Of a stretch of 64,000 nt of DNA, positions 1 to 11,925 are shown piece by piece. The stretch's first letter is position 1, and each line of letters starts with the position of its first letter. The stretch is from positions 2,418,001 through 2,482,000 of the forward strand of contig NC_056551.1 in assembly GCF_910596095.1 (NCBI RefSeq), written 5' to 3'. The position numbers and the translations under genes were made by a program. The stretch comes from Thunnus maccoyii. Lineage: Eukaryota > Chordata > Actinopteri > Scombriformes > Scombridae. Under the pieces are notes generated by a model that saw only the letters and a program-made list of their open reading frames with translations, searched no databases and was not told the origin of the DNA.

Positions 1-115
1 TAGTCTAAAGTGGGAGTCCTAAAGAAGGTCCTATCTGAAGAATAATTTGTTTTGATTTGTTTTGTTCCACAGCCAATTACCTGATACAATTGCTATTTTC
101 AGATATGCCCAAATG

Positions 116-538
116 CAGGGCTGGCTCTGACTATGTTGGTGCCCTAGGTGAGATTTTAATTTGAAGCCCCTAAAGATTTAGATTGGAGCCCCCAAAAAAG
201 TGCAAACTCCAGTCCAAGAACTTCAGATATGAATTCACACTACAATCAATTGCCACAATGGTACCTCCAGCCCAGACAAGGTCCTCCCAGTCCTCCAGAG
301 AAAAAGAGTGTTTAGTGGCATTGCCTGAGGTAGCACATGAAGTTCGGTGGCTTTCATGCGAAAACTGACTGAACAGTAAGGCTTTGGAAAATCTAATCAG
401 ATGACAATGCAAGTTAATGAGACAAAAGGCAGGAAAAACATAGGGAATAAGAACATAGGGGATAAGAAGGGAAACTTTCCAAAAAAAAAAAACCCTTCCC
501 TTATTTGGTGCCCTTAGCAACTGCTTAGGTCAGCCCTG
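116..538. mobile_element. Non-autonomous hAT transposon (MITE), complete
   Basis: The element starts with CAGGGCTG and ends with its exact reverse complement CAGCCCTG. It is flanked by a perfect 8-bp direct repeat, cccaaatg, at 108-115 and 539-546. Terminal inverted repeats starting with CAG plus an 8-bp target-site duplication are the hAT hallmark. The interior, 423 bp in all, has no transposase frame, so mobilisation would have needed a hAT transposase supplied in trans. The short open frames inside are not genes. Confidence 0.85.
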
Positions 539-546
539 CCCAAATG

Positions 547-1714
547 AACTGTGCTGAAAACCATTCAACTAGATTAAACAACACTGGTCAGAAAATACTT
601 TTAAATATCTGTCACAAGTGTGAAAGGAGTGGGGGAAAGTTGGATATAATGTGCATCACATAGTGCCTGTTTAGACAGCCAGTTGATTAGGGCCTAATTG
701 AGAAACACTGAATGAAGTGCTATACATGTGTACAATGTAAGGTTTGAAAGTATCCCTAAAAGCCAGAGATTCACCCAATACACTACACACTACATTACAA
801 TGTTGTCTGGTTTTATTGCCAGGAATCTCCAGTTTAGCTTTTAATCTCTTCAGAATTTCTTGATTTTAACCTTTTTGTGTTGATGATACAGTGTTCTTTA
901 ATTAAACTGTAAAGACTTGTGCTTTCTCTTCATCCTGAAAAAAATGCACATCCTGAATCACAGGGCATGCAATGCTTTTTATTATTTGTCATTTTGACAT
1001 AGTCTCAAATTCAGCAGTGGCTCTTTAGAAAATGATTTTTAAAATTCACCTTTAACCTTGAAATATGAAACTTCAATTAAAAATGTTTTATTTCTGATTT
1101 ACCACCGAGTCAGATTTCTGTGATCATGTATAAATGTCTGAATAGAATGAAAAGAATGAAACTGTGATAAAACTCAGAGGTTGCATATTACTTTTGTTGA
1201 TGCTACAGTCGGTCAGCAGCTTTACAGAACTGTTTTTGCTGTTTAACTTACACAATACATGCCTGTGCCTGATGTCTGCAATTACTGGAGAAAGTACATT
1301 CTGTAACCTTTGCCTTGTGGATAAAGGGTAAATAGGGTGTTTAAGTTGTTTATGAATGTTTGTTATTTGATGTCAGTTTCTTTTGGTCATTCATTATCTC
1401 ACACAGGCAGCACATTCACTGACAAGCATAAACAGGACCTGAATATTCAAGTCTTAGTCACTGTGGGCGATTCCCCATCAAGTGTTTTGTAAAAATTCCA
1501 CTATGTTCTCATTGGAACAAGACAGTACTCCAGCAGCTGCGTAGGATGTGACTAATAGTATGTCCCCAGGAATGGTTACTGTGCAGCCCATATGGAGTGA
1601 AAATACATGTTAACTCATGAGGAGCTTATGCAACATTAGTGCTGCAATATTAATTTCAATAGAACAATAGAACACAGCACATTTAACAGTTAATGACTTC
1701 AGTGTAAATTATAT
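547..1714. other. No recognisable feature
   Basis: AT-rich non-coding DNA. No long frame, splice-bounded exon, RNA gene or repeat structure could be supported. Confidence 0.6.
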
Positions 1715-2225
1715 GGGACGGGTTCACGATTTTTCAAGTCTGTCTTAAAACAACAGTCAGGAGCCCAAATAAACATTGAAATAGGTTTGTTTTTTCATGT
1801 TGTAATCATTCCTCCTGTTCATACTGACCATTAGAAGATCCATTCATAATGCATTTAAAATGTAAGTGATGGAGGACAAAATTCACAGTCCTCCTTTTGT
1901 GCAAAAATGTCTTTAAAAGTTTATCTGAAGCTAATATGAAGCTTCAGAGTCCAAATGAGTCAAATCAAGAAGATATCTTTGATGCTAAAAAGACTGTAAA
2001 TGTGGCAGATATCCACTTGATATAACTAACTCATACTGATGAAGCCTCATATAAGCTTTGGATAAACTTTTAAATGCATTTAAAAGCAATGTGTGGACAC
2101 ATTGTGGATTTTGGCCCCCATCACTTTCACTCAAAACACATTTGAGTGTGATCTTTTAATAGCCAGTATGAACAGGAGAAATTATTACAGTGAGGAAAAC
2201 CTCATGGTTTTCATGTAACATTCAA
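1715..2225. repeat. Inverted-repeat element (MITE-like)
   Basis: The segment around 1801-1841 (containing ctcctgttcatactg) reappears inverted around 2150-2200 (containing cagtatgaacaggag), with TTTTAATAG/CCATTAGAAG variation between the arms. The block between them is non-coding. The arrangement suggests a diverged non-autonomous DNA transposon. The outer limits are approximate because the right-hand arm fades after about 2220. No target-site duplication was identified and the superfamily is unknown. Confidence 0.5.
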
Positions 2226-3257
2226 GTTTTAACAAATACACTGAATGAAGGCCTAAACAAAACCAATTTAATATATTTCCTGAAAAGTAATAACGGTGAG
2301 AAAGACCATAATGTTTGAGGGGTGGTTGTTTCTAACAGTGACAGAAAATGCAATGTCATCATGACATATAGTTTCTGACCACATGATTATTTTTTTCATC
2401 TGCTGTTTGGTTTAGAAGGGTGTGCAGGTAAGCCAAGAAAAAGAGGAAGTATGTACTCAATTTGTTTGAATTACCGTCCTGTTAACATGATGATACATAA
2501 CCACACACTTCTGGATGGTTAAGATTAAGGGAAATGCAAGGAATCATCATCCAACTGTGCAGCTCTACTAAGTTTAGCTAAGTGTTTTGGTTTTACATTG
2601 TATTGGTTAGACACACTGCTCTCAAACCAGCCGCAGTAGGCAGATGTTTTTAGCAAATAAGCTCTGATAAACCCACTGTATGCTACCTGCTCAGTACCAA
2701 ACTGCTAACAAACTTAGCAACTAGCTGGTGAAGGAAGTCAGACGGTTAAAGAGTCACATATTTTCCTCAAGAATTGGTGAAGACCAAAACAGAATTTTGG
2801 ACTGACATTCATCCAATGACCAGAAAAATGACTCCAAATTAATGCCAAGGTAGTTCCATATCTGCTGGATGTGTAAATGCAGAACTTAAAATGTCACTAT
2901 CGTGTCTGTCAGCTTATTGTGAAACCCTCAAGTGGCCAAAAAAATAATGCAGCTTCATTCATAACGACGTAAAATACCCAGTGTATAAAACATGACAGGG
3001 CTGTCAGTCTCACTGTGACATTTTTGTAGTTATCATCTCTGACTTAAGACCCAGTTTTGATGCCACACACATAAAATTAAAGCCTCTTGACACAGCAGGG
3101 ATACAATAATTGTTTTCCCAACATCAGGCCAACTAGTCATCTGGATTTAAATTTCCTGAGACTGGCTGACTCCAAGATCTGACTCAGAACAGCAACAGGA
3201 AATAAAACAGAAACAGAAATTCCCTTGTGTTTAATATTTTTGCATTAGACTAACCAG
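2226..3257. other. No recognisable feature
   Basis: AT-rich non-coding sequence with no supported gene, RNA or repeat. Confidence 0.55.
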
Positions 3258-3485
3258 CTCCATTCAGAACTGTTGATGAAGTAGGAGCCAAAGTCAAAGT
3301 GGTTTAAGGATGTGAAGAGAAAAGGCCAGCCTACCCTGGCAAATGCCTTTTCAGCATCTAGTGTTAACGTGATGGCAGAATTTTTAATCTCTGTATCAGA
3401 GTAATTATGTTAAATAATCTTTGCATGTTTTCTGAGGAATGTCTCCCTTTGATGAAACCAGATCTGCAAGTTCATGTTGGTGTGG
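3258..3485 (-). pseudogene. L1/Tx1-type LINE ORF2 fragment (reverse transcriptase)
   Basis: Read on the minus strand in two frames, this stretch gives pieces typical of L1-group reverse transcriptase: a GFIKGRHSSENMQRL-like piece followed, after a frameshift, by LDAEKAFARVGWPFLF, which corresponds to RT motif A (LDAEKAFDRVEW in intact relatives). The region then runs through a HFDFGSYFI-like segment. Frameshifts and stops show it is dead. The minus-strand ORF1-like fragment at 4520-5473 may be the 5' part of the same, internally deleted copy. Confidence 0.6.
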
Positions 3486-4519
3486 GTGAAAGGGTGGGAG
3501 GCGTGGAGTACAGTAAACATTTTGTTACAGTTAATGATATATGTAGATATGTATATCAAATGGGATTCATAGGTCCTTTGATATGGCAGGGCTGACCTAA
3601 TACTGTAGAGGAAACAAAAGAAAAGTAAATAAATAAATAAAGACAGCAACAAAAAAGGAAAAAGAGGTACTGTGAACGGGGTTGGAGAGAGGAGCTAAGT
3701 GGTCTAATGAGGGATAGTACTGAAATGGGATCATTGGACATATAAAGTGGGGTAAGGAGTTTATAAATAATATAATATTATGTAATCTATTATAATATGA
3801 CATTAAATAATATGATGATATAACAATATAATAATACAATACAATATAACATAAAATTATACAACATATGACTGTGAATGAAGAGGGTAAGGGATTTAAG
3901 GGGAGGAGGGAGATTAAGGGAAAAGGAAAATTTATATATATATCTGCTGTAACAGACACAGCCATTAATAGTAGCTTCAATTATATATTAATGAATCACT
4001 TTTAGGCCATCGCTATACATATTTACCTATTTTACAGAGCCACACATCTGCAAATGCAGCACCATTCATTGTCTGAAAATAGGCATAGAGGTATAACATA
4101 CCAACTGTCAATAACTTTGTGGCACATGATGAGCAATTATATAAAATCAGGTTTAACTTGACAGCCTTTTGACAGCCTGTGCACAACTTCTTATGTAGGT
4201 CTATAAGAGGAACAGTCTCAAGTTGTTTGATCAGTCTTTGCTGAGCCTGTTGACAGGAATACAAGTTGTTTTTGTTCAGACCACTGAGCTGGATACATAA
4301 GGGGGACATAACAAGCAAAGGCATTAGGATAAAGTAAACTGTTAACTTCATTTCCCAAATTCCCTCTTAGTTTAGTATATGCAACGGTTCAGACTACTGA
4401 GCAGGATAAATAAGGGGGATATAAACAAAATCTTCAAAAAGTGAATGCGTGAATTATTTCAAAAGTGGAGTTGGCTTCTATTAAATATATATTTTCAATT
4501 ACATAATTCATCTAGAAAT
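3486..4519. other. Non-coding, AT-rich low-complexity DNA
   Basis: 3760-3870 is almost pure A/T with irregular ATAATATAA units. A minus-strand open frame at 4013-4351 has no recognisable domain and sits between two L1 fragments, so it is not called. It may be L1 filler or unrelated insertion. Confidence 0.45.
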
Positions 4520-5473
4520 AATTTATTTGGGGGGGACCACAACCCCCCTGGGATCTGCACCCAAGGATACAACCAGGAGTGAGACTGGGGTCCCTAAATA
4601 GGGTGTTATTGATGAACAGTCTGTTGCAGTTCAGACTCATCTGATTGTTCTTGGCCTTGTTGGAGTAGAAAATGGGGAACAGCACTTTCCTTCCGTCCTT
4701 TATCTCCAGAGCGTACTGTTCATTTACTCCGAAGGGTTTGTTCTGTAAATGTTCGAATTTCGCTGCAACAATGAGTCAAGGTCTTCCTGTCTCACTAGAG
4801 GATCAGGTCAGTGTCTCAACATATGATTTTCTGCCTCCCAGGCATTGAATTCTGGAAAAGGTCATGCTGGATATGGTCTCATCAGAGAGGTTTAGTTCTA
4901 TTTTGAAGAAATCCTTCAGTAGGTCATCTGGGATTTTGTTGGTTGTCTCTCTGATTCCGTGGAATAAATTGTGGTTAAATTGTCTCTCATCAACTAGTGT
5001 TTCTATGGTGTCATTTTCTTTGGTCAGTTTTACAAGGTTGGCACATAGTATAGTGATTGTTTTAGCTTCTTTATTTCAGCTTGGTACATTTGGGCAGAGT
5101 TTCTGAGCTCCGACACCTCAGCAAGTATATAGTCTAACTTGTCCAACTTACTTAGCTGCTCTAGGGGCTTCAGCTTTTCCTCAATGAGCTGAATAATACT
5201 GTGTCAGTGTCCATGAGATCTGGGTTTCCTAACAGCTCCCAACTGGAAAGTCTTTTTGATGCCGATCGTGGGCCATATGGAAACGGGAATGGGTCCTCTT
5301 TGTTTATTTTGGAGTGCTAAATTGCATAACAGTGTGATCTGAATTTCTAGGGAATCGCTCATGGATGCTTGAGTGCTGCATCTGTATGTCGTTTGGAAGT
5401 TTAAATAAGAACCAAAGAAAGAGTGCGCTGAGTCCAAAGTTCTTTGCTGTCCCAACAAATCTTCAGGATCCAT
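4520..5473 (-). pseudogene. L1/Tx1-type LINE ORF1 remnant
   Basis: Minus-strand translation in several frames gives a heptad-rich coiled-coil stretch at about 5205-5060 (leucine-rich, with IEEKLKPLEQLSKLDKL). At about 4760-4540 comes a piece starting KPFGVNEQYALEIKDGRK and ending in RLFINNT, resembling the C-terminal domain of L1/Tx1 ORF1 RNA-binding proteins. The order is right for ORF1, but stops and frameshifts separate the pieces. ORF1 of this group normally forms trimeric RNA-binding particles; this copy cannot. The assignment rests on pattern recognition, not a database match. Confidence 0.45.
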
Positions 5474-5531
5474 TTTGTTTTTTCTTGTAATGATATTATG
5501 GGAGTGATGTAAGAGATCAATCCATAAGAAT

Positions 5532-5762
5532 TTAAAGGTGTGTAGGATTTAGTGGTATCTAACGGTGAGGCTGCAAATTGCAACCAACTGAATATTGTGC
5601 TCCATATGTAGATCAACGGGCTCATTCTAAAGTAACGGAAACACAACAATTCTTATTTTCAGATGATTATACACTAATTAAAACATAGTTATGAATATTA
5701 TATTCAATTTTTGCCAAGTCCATTCCGCTAGATGCCACTGAATTCTACACACTGCACATTTA
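5532..5762. mobile_element. MITE with terminal inverted repeats
   Basis: Starts TTAAAGGTGTGTAGGATTT and ends with a diverged inverted copy (AATTCTACACACTGCACATTT). About 230 bp long with no coding capacity, it has the form of a common fish MITE. A TTAA at either edge may be the target duplication, which would fit a piggyBac-like mobiliser, but that is inference. Confidence 0.6.
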
Positions 5763-7959
5763 ATTGGTCTTCATTTGTTTGACTAATAGACTCTGGACAT
5801 AGCCACCATGACACCACCCATTGGTTTCTAAAGAGCGTACAGCGAGCGGCTCCGGCCAACTCCCAACTAATCCAAAGTGGTCAAAGAGGTAGAGCTGAGG
5901 TGGGCCAAATGAAGCCTGGTTCCTGAAACACGCCCACCTAGCTCAAAGCTTCCAAGCTAGCTAAGGCTAACAAGCTATGCTATGGGGCTAACCCTGTGGT
6001 CTTCTTGCTACCAGTTGCCACTGTCACCATCGCGGCTTACGTTACTTGAGGTAAATTAACCTGAAACTATACATTAAAACTTGAAATAATGATTTATGTT
6101 ATTGAGATTATACTACAGTTTAAACTTAACTTAAACGTTTTTTAAATATACAACTGTGGTAATTTGCAACGCTAAATTTTGTTGAGAGTTGCGATTAGGA
6201 ATGATACTGTGAATCAGCATAACGTTTATTTAATACATGTTTTTAAGTACATTAGCTAATTGCCATAAAAACCACCTCCAAAAGCAGTGAACTGCTTACA
6301 GTTGGCAGTGTCACTGCTTTGGAATTTGGCCTTTAGGGCCCATTTTGTTAGGCCTAAACCCAGCCCTGACCGTCATCGCTAAATTACAACAAAATTTGTA
6401 AAAAAGGGGATCAGTTATGATACTGTGAATCAGCATAACGTTTATTTAATACATATTTAAACAACAATTTGAAGCAAATCAATTAACCTGAAATTAGACT
6501 TCCTCATAACTTTAGTTACGAGTCATTTTTGGATGTCACTTAATTATACTTTTAATAAGTTAACGTTAATAGGCTAAGTTGCATGTGATAGTAGCTATTT
6601 GGTATTCTTACAGTAATTTTTTTATTGATACTGGCTTGAATAGTTTTTTTTGCCTATTAAAGAATTATACCAAACAAGAAATTCAAAAACCTGTAGTTCA
6701 AATCTTAGTGTGTGTAATGGCTTACATTAAAGATTAGTACTATTGCAAACAGTGTGCATATTTATGGTTTTGACACTGATAGAAGTCCGTGGGGGACTGA
6801 AACGTATGTGTACTGCTATCAACAGCGCTGTGTGAGATTATTATCTTGAATATGACTGTTGAGAAAGAAAAGTCACTTTTATATTTGTTACAAGATGCTT
6901 ATTTCTTTCAGTACATTGGTCCTTGAGCTCATTGCTACCTGTGATGCCTCCACCATGCCTGCTACACACAGTATAAACTGTAAGTACCAGTCTTGGCTAC
7001 TTGATTTTAGACAACTGATATTACATTGTTTGTCTTCAAAGGACAAAAAAATGTATTTAAAGACTGTCATCTATATTTCGAGTTGCGCCCTTGTTCCATT
7101 TTATCCCAAAGATATGACATATTAGGATTGTCAACATAAAAAACCTAGCCACCCGTTATAATTAACTTTATATTTTTCGTTACCTGAAGCATTTATCACA
7201 TTTATTTTCCTCTCATATTCACAGTGTGGATCATTGGTGACAGCTGGTGCCCTAAGAGATGAAGAGACTAATGGAAAGCAACCTCAGCATGCTGGATGTC
7301 CCTCACATTAGATATGACTGTTCTGGGCTATTTTTGAAAGATGAAGTTCATGTCACACTTAGGGGAATATAATAATGCCAAATTACAACAAAATCACATC
7401 TGTGGGCACTTTTCTAACGGAACAGGTCTAGACCATACTCATACTCATTTATAGATAGAGAGACCCAACAATTTCCTCATGCGCAAGCACTTGGCGACAG
7501 CGGCAAGGAAAAACAAAATCACTATTCCCTCAGTTTGTGGCCACAAACTGAGTCTGTAATTTTTATGTTTAGATTTGCTACTTTTACTGTAAAATTTTTA
7601 GCCAACATCCGTTCTTGTCATAAGTATAAAATATCCATTCCTTTTTTAAACCTTCAAATGCCAGTTTGTTTGCGCAATGCGCTTGTTGAAAAACAACCTC
7701 AAAATCAACTATTATCCATATTCCAACTTGCTGCCGAGAAACTTACTAAACATCCACCAACCTCTCCTCCTCCTCCTAATAGGAAAGATCAACTCATATA
7801 GAAATGGTGTGAACTACGTCACTTTAGAAATGTTGAGATGATGCGTATTATGGAAATGTTGAGATGATACGTTTTGCTGAAATGTTAATATGCTACATAT
7901 TTCACGTGTTGAAATGTAGATAAATGCAGACTGTGTAAAGCAACAATAAATATGTCTTC
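5763..7959. other. No recognisable gene; one short direct repeat inside
   Basis: Mostly non-coding. The short frames at 6859-7125 and 7535-7801 lack recognisable domains. The 6199-6454 direct repeat is listed separately. 7440-7510 contains a short stretch resembling L2 3' ends on the minus strand (gacccaacaat, then gcgacagcggcaagga), probably a small relic. Confidence 0.45.
6199..6454 (+). repeat. Pair of 36-bp direct repeats, 218 bp apart
   Basis: The string gatactgtgaatcagcataa and its continuation into cgtttatttaatacat occur at about 6199-6236 and again at about 6417-6454. Nothing else in the spacer is clearly repeated. It may be the residue of a local duplication. Confidence 0.6.
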
Positions 7960-9125
7960 TGAGTTTGTCACCACCAGAGCCAGAATCCAATTCTGAGCCA
8001 GAAGACACTGACCTACCTGAGTATCAACCTCGTTCCTCTCAGTCTGCAACTGAGAGGAACGAGTTAGCAATATGTATTACTGTCTAGCATAACCTAACGT
8101 TAGCCACATAAAGTTGGGCTATCAATAAACATAGCAAACATATTTTGTCACTTTATCAGATAGTTTTGTCTATATAGTCACAGATCAAACTGGCAGCCAT
8201 CATGTGTTTTGTTTCATGCATATTACCAAATATATATATGTGCAAGAATCCCCACCATAATCAATATTAGACTAAAGTAAAATGTAACACGTATTGTCAG
8301 TTGTATTGTTTCATTCAAATACACATATCTGCAGCTCTTCTCAATGTTTTATGTGTGGTTTGCTGAATGTCATCATTGCAACACACAAGCTGAGCAACAA
8401 AATATGCTCTAATCTGTTCAGATAACTATAAGATTATTCATAATATAGAATTTAAAACTCATATAGTTGACAATCTTTAGTCACACTGCGTATTGAACTG
8501 TACTTGTACGGGTGCACCTGTGGAGAATGCAAAACGATGCCCACGGAGGATCAGAATGTCTGCTGCAAGGAGATTAACGGCGTATGTAAAGAAAAACAAA
8601 TGTATGAATACATAACCGGTAGAGCACTATATCTCTAGCACCTATACACATACTCCAACAGGTTCAGAATAGATGTGGAGAGCTACCTGAGGAGCCATGG
8701 TGCATGACGCTTCATCCAGGCCTTGAGCCTGTCTGCCTGAACCCCTACTCCCTGCAGAATGCCCTGAACATATACCAGGCAGACCATGGGCTACTGGACA
8801 TTAATATAAGATGATGACAATAAGATATTTTTTATTTGTTTGGAATTTGTATGAATTACATTTGTGTTGATCAAATGAAATGCTTGTCTTTCAAAAACTG
8901 GTAAAGTTTAGGACTCAAGAACCATGTTGCACTCTTTATGCAATCATATTAGTGATGTTGATTAAAATATACATCTACAAGGCGATACCTGGCCTAAAGA
9001 AGCTTTGTGTCCTGGTGCTGGGGATACCTGGGCAAGCACAACCGGGTTGTCATACCCTCCTGTGTTGTGCTCCGTATACCCTGATGAAGATGAGGAGTAC
9101 ACAGGATTTAAACCTCCCATTTAAA
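7960..9125 (+). pseudogene. P2X7 C-terminal (ballast) domain-like gene, decayed
   Basis: Four separated coding blocks read as a protein of the P2RX7 C-terminal-domain type common in fish. (1) about 7972-8062, an acidic piece containing PEPESNSEPEDTDLPEY. (2) about 8509-8585, CTCGECKTMPTEDQNVCCKE, with the characteristic CxCGxC...CC cysteine pattern. (3) about 8660-8814, WCMTLHPGLEPVCLN followed by YSLQNALNIYQADHG. (4) about 8995-9120, WCWGYLGKHNRVVIPSC, then DEDEEYTGFKPPI and a stop. In block 4 a 1-nt frameshift lies between LRIP and DEDEEYTG near 9085. No clean donor follows block 3. In P2X7 this domain is the cytoplasmic, cysteine-rich, zinc-binding ballast. Stand-alone relatives are frequent in fish genomes and their role is unclear. 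The frameshift and unclear splice sites favour a pseudogene, though a sequencing indel is possible. Confidence 0.6.
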
Positions 9126-9154
9126 TTTTGAAAAAAATACATCTATGTATGTAC

Positions 9155-9156
9155 AT

Positions 9157-9197
<41 letters not shown>

Positions 9198-9198
9198 A
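9155..9198. repeat. (CA)n/(TA)n microsatellite
   Basis: An uninterrupted CA run is followed directly by an AT run. Confidence 0.9.
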
Positions 9199-9892
9199 TT
9201 TAGGTCTGAAGTGGCGAGATAATAAAGAAACAAACAAACAAACAAACAACAGATACAAGACGGTTTTCACCCTAATTAGCATCCAATTTCTCTCGTGATT
9301 TTCCGCATGTCCTCACACTGGCCATCTGTCTTGTGGTTGGAAGGGATGTGGCCTGTTTTCACAGACTGGTAAGCAAAACATACTAAGATATTTGCTTTTA
9401 TGCATGTGTTTTTTTATTTTGTACCAAAGGAGATCATAGTCAGATCATAGAGGACTTTGAGCCCGTTATTGCTGGGTCTATCTGCTGTGAAACAAGAGCC
9501 TTAATTGTCAAACTATCTAAATGCAAAGTTGTGTAAAATGTCAGGTTCATGTGAAATAAATAAATGCAATACTGTTCAAAAAAAACAAAAAAATACTGTC
9601 CACCTTTTTGTGTTTTCTTTCCTTTTATTTTAAAAATTATGACAGTTAATCTACGATAACTTCTGGTTCACAAGTCTATTTATATTTGCACTCCTTTTGT
9701 TTTTAATACTGACTGAAAATATTAGATTTGACATTCAAATTTGACTGTTAATTGACGAGCAAATCATGCAATACAGATAAAATGTTAAGCATTAATGCTC
9801 AACTCTTTCACTAAGGGATAGAAGTCTAGTTTAAGTAGAATATGAAAATACTCCCACACGTTTCAGACTTTTGACCTTTCTCAAGACATTGG
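9199..9892. other. No recognisable feature
   Basis: Non-coding and AT-rich. It includes a short caaa tetranucleotide run near 9230-9248. Confidence 0.55.
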
Positions 9893-10130
9893 ATCTCATT
9901 TACTAATATGCGCATAGAGATGTTCTTATTTTGCACACAAAACAAGTGTGCATGCAAAATTACTGTCAGATTCATGACACGTGCGGACCAGCCAATTTTT
10001 TTCTTACCACCGTGTTTATGTTAGTGAATCAGAATCATTCTAAATTGATGTGCCCATTATCTGTAATTAGCATACCACAATGCCCCCATTTCTCTATATA
10101 AGGTAAGCTCTGTTGGAGGGCTGCAGCAGT
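9893..10130. repeat. Possible DNA-transposon terminus
   Basis: The text ggatctcatttactaatatg followed by gcgcatagag, and a TATA-like ctatataagg at about 10096-10105, resembles the start of PIF/Harbinger-type elements common in fish. No inverted partner, target duplication or transposase was found, so the call is weak. Confidence 0.25.
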
Positions 10131-10947
10131 GGAGAGAGCTGTCACTCATCAAGAGAGCCGCGATGGTAAAAATGTGGAAAAACTTGAAATGCAAACATTA
10201 GTTTCAGGAGTAGAGGCCAGAAATTTGGCTGGTAAACATTGTCATTGGCACAACTGTTTGGAGCCTGATGTGAACCGGACAATTTCCCATCCACTTTATA
10301 TAACAAAAATAAACACTACGCAAACAGCACTTAAAGAAATTAAATTGTTGGCAGTAACATGTTGTTTTAGTTCACAAACCAGACTTCATTTTAGAGTCAA
10401 TTTAAAGTCACAGCGGTTTTATTCAGCAGTGCAAAATCACACTCCTGTCTCATCTCAACAATCAAATAGTATCTCAAATGTTCTTGTCTGTATAACCCCA
10501 ACATGAAAATGATATTTGCAATTTTTGCCTTGACATTATAACAGCAATAATAGACGCCAAGATGACTACACACGTAGCAATCTAAACATTCACTTATCTG
10601 TATACATTTCTCACAAAAAGTTTACACCATTTCAAAACAAAAAGGGCAGAAAGACTCATAAACTGAATGTGATGACACACGACACTATACACCAAACAGA
10701 GCTGTCTGTCAGTGTTTTTATTTCTTCTCTCTCTCTTTAATTACCTCTACCACTGCTTACAGCCATATGAACTATAGCTGTTATGCAGATCAGCCATGGT
10801 ACTAAAAACAATAGTGATACTTTTTTTTTTTTTTTTTTTTTTAAATTTGCACAGTAAAAACAAAGCAGCATAATCACAACAACAAAAGACAAGAAACAAA
10901 TTGTGCAGGTGAGATTTAGAAAACCCTTAGAGGCTTATTGTAGTAAT
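10131..10947. other. No recognisable gene; poly-T tract
   Basis: A plus-strand frame at 10129-10506 has no recognisable domain and looks like chance. A run of about 23 T lies near 10820-10842. Otherwise featureless. Confidence 0.45.
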
Positions 10948-11218
10948 CTCACCCCACTCCCCCTTTCCCTCTCTCTTTCTCTCTCTCAACCCAACCGGTC
11001 AAAGCAGATGGCCGCCCATCTAGAGCCGGGTTCTGCTTGAGGTTTCTACCCGTTAAAGAGGAGTTTTTCTTTACCGCTGTCGCTGAGTGTGGCTGATGGG
11101 AAAATTGTTGGGTCTCTGTAAATTAAAGAGTACGGTCTTGACCTGCTCTATGTGAAAAGTGCCTTGAGATGACTTTTGTTGTGATATGGCGCTATATAAA
11201 TAAAAATTGATTGATTGA
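10948..11218 (+). mobile_element. L2-clade LINE 3' end (first of two in tandem)
   Basis: Matches the 3' UTR of the long L2 copy at 60660-60930: a cccctttccctctctctttc stretch, then caacccaaccggtcaaagca, then a diagnostic end reading gtgatatggcgctatataaa, and an ATTG-repeat tail. Only the 3' UTR is present (heavy 5' truncation). The last tail repeat abuts another L2 3' fragment. Confidence 0.85.
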
Positions 11219-11925
11219 ACACTGTGCTCCCAGAATGCAGGCTTACTGGTGGTTCTCACAGTCACCAAAAGTAGAATGGGAGGCAGAGCCTTCAACTATC
11301 AGGCAGACACCCTCTCTACATTTAAAATTAGGCTTAAAACCTTCCTTTTTGATAAAGCTTATAGTTAAAGCCGACCAAGCTTGCCTTGGACCAGCCCTTA
11401 GTTATGCTGCTATAGGCCTAGACTACCGGGGGACTTCCCACAATGCACTGAGCTCTTCTCTCCTCTTCTCCATCTGTGTGTATTCTTTTAAAATTACTGC
11501 ATGTTATTAATTTGATTTCTTCCCAGAAGTACTTCGTACTTTCTCATCCACAGGAAACCATAGAAACCATGCTGACATGTCCCTCTTCTGTTCTTCACCA
11601 GCTGTTCCCTCTGTTCTGTTCTGTCCTACCAGTTGTTGCTGCTAGTCATATATCTATTATTGTTGTTCTGCTTCTCTGCGTCACCGACACTCCATCACCC
11701 TCTTCTCTGTCTGTCAACGCAAATGCTCAGAGCAGATGGCTGCTCAGAAGCCAGGTTCTGCTTGAAGGGTTTTTCCTTAACACTGTGCGTGCCAAGTGCT
11801 ACTCATGGGGAAATTGTTGGTTCTATCTCCTTGTAGATGAAAGAGTGCAGTCTGGACCTGCTCCATGTGAAAATCACCCTGAGGTGACTTTTATTGTGGT
11901 TTAGCGCTAAATAAGTAAAACTGAA
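11219..11925 (+). mobile_element. L2-clade LINE 3' end (second of two in tandem)
   Basis: Begins directly in sequence equal to the last ORF2 codons of the long L2 copy (compare 60168 onward) and runs through its 3' UTR to a diverged end (tttagcgctaaataagtaaa). Compared with that copy it lacks about 48 bp of coding sequence near 11305, between a short caggc/agacacc junction, and has many substitutions. The fragment encodes only the extreme ORF2 C-terminus and is non-functional. Confidence 0.8.

Noticed and set aside
3410..3980. Overlapping minus-strand hydrophobic frames
   Set aside because: AT-rich sequence yields L/I/F/Y-rich translations; no start context, domain or splice sites.
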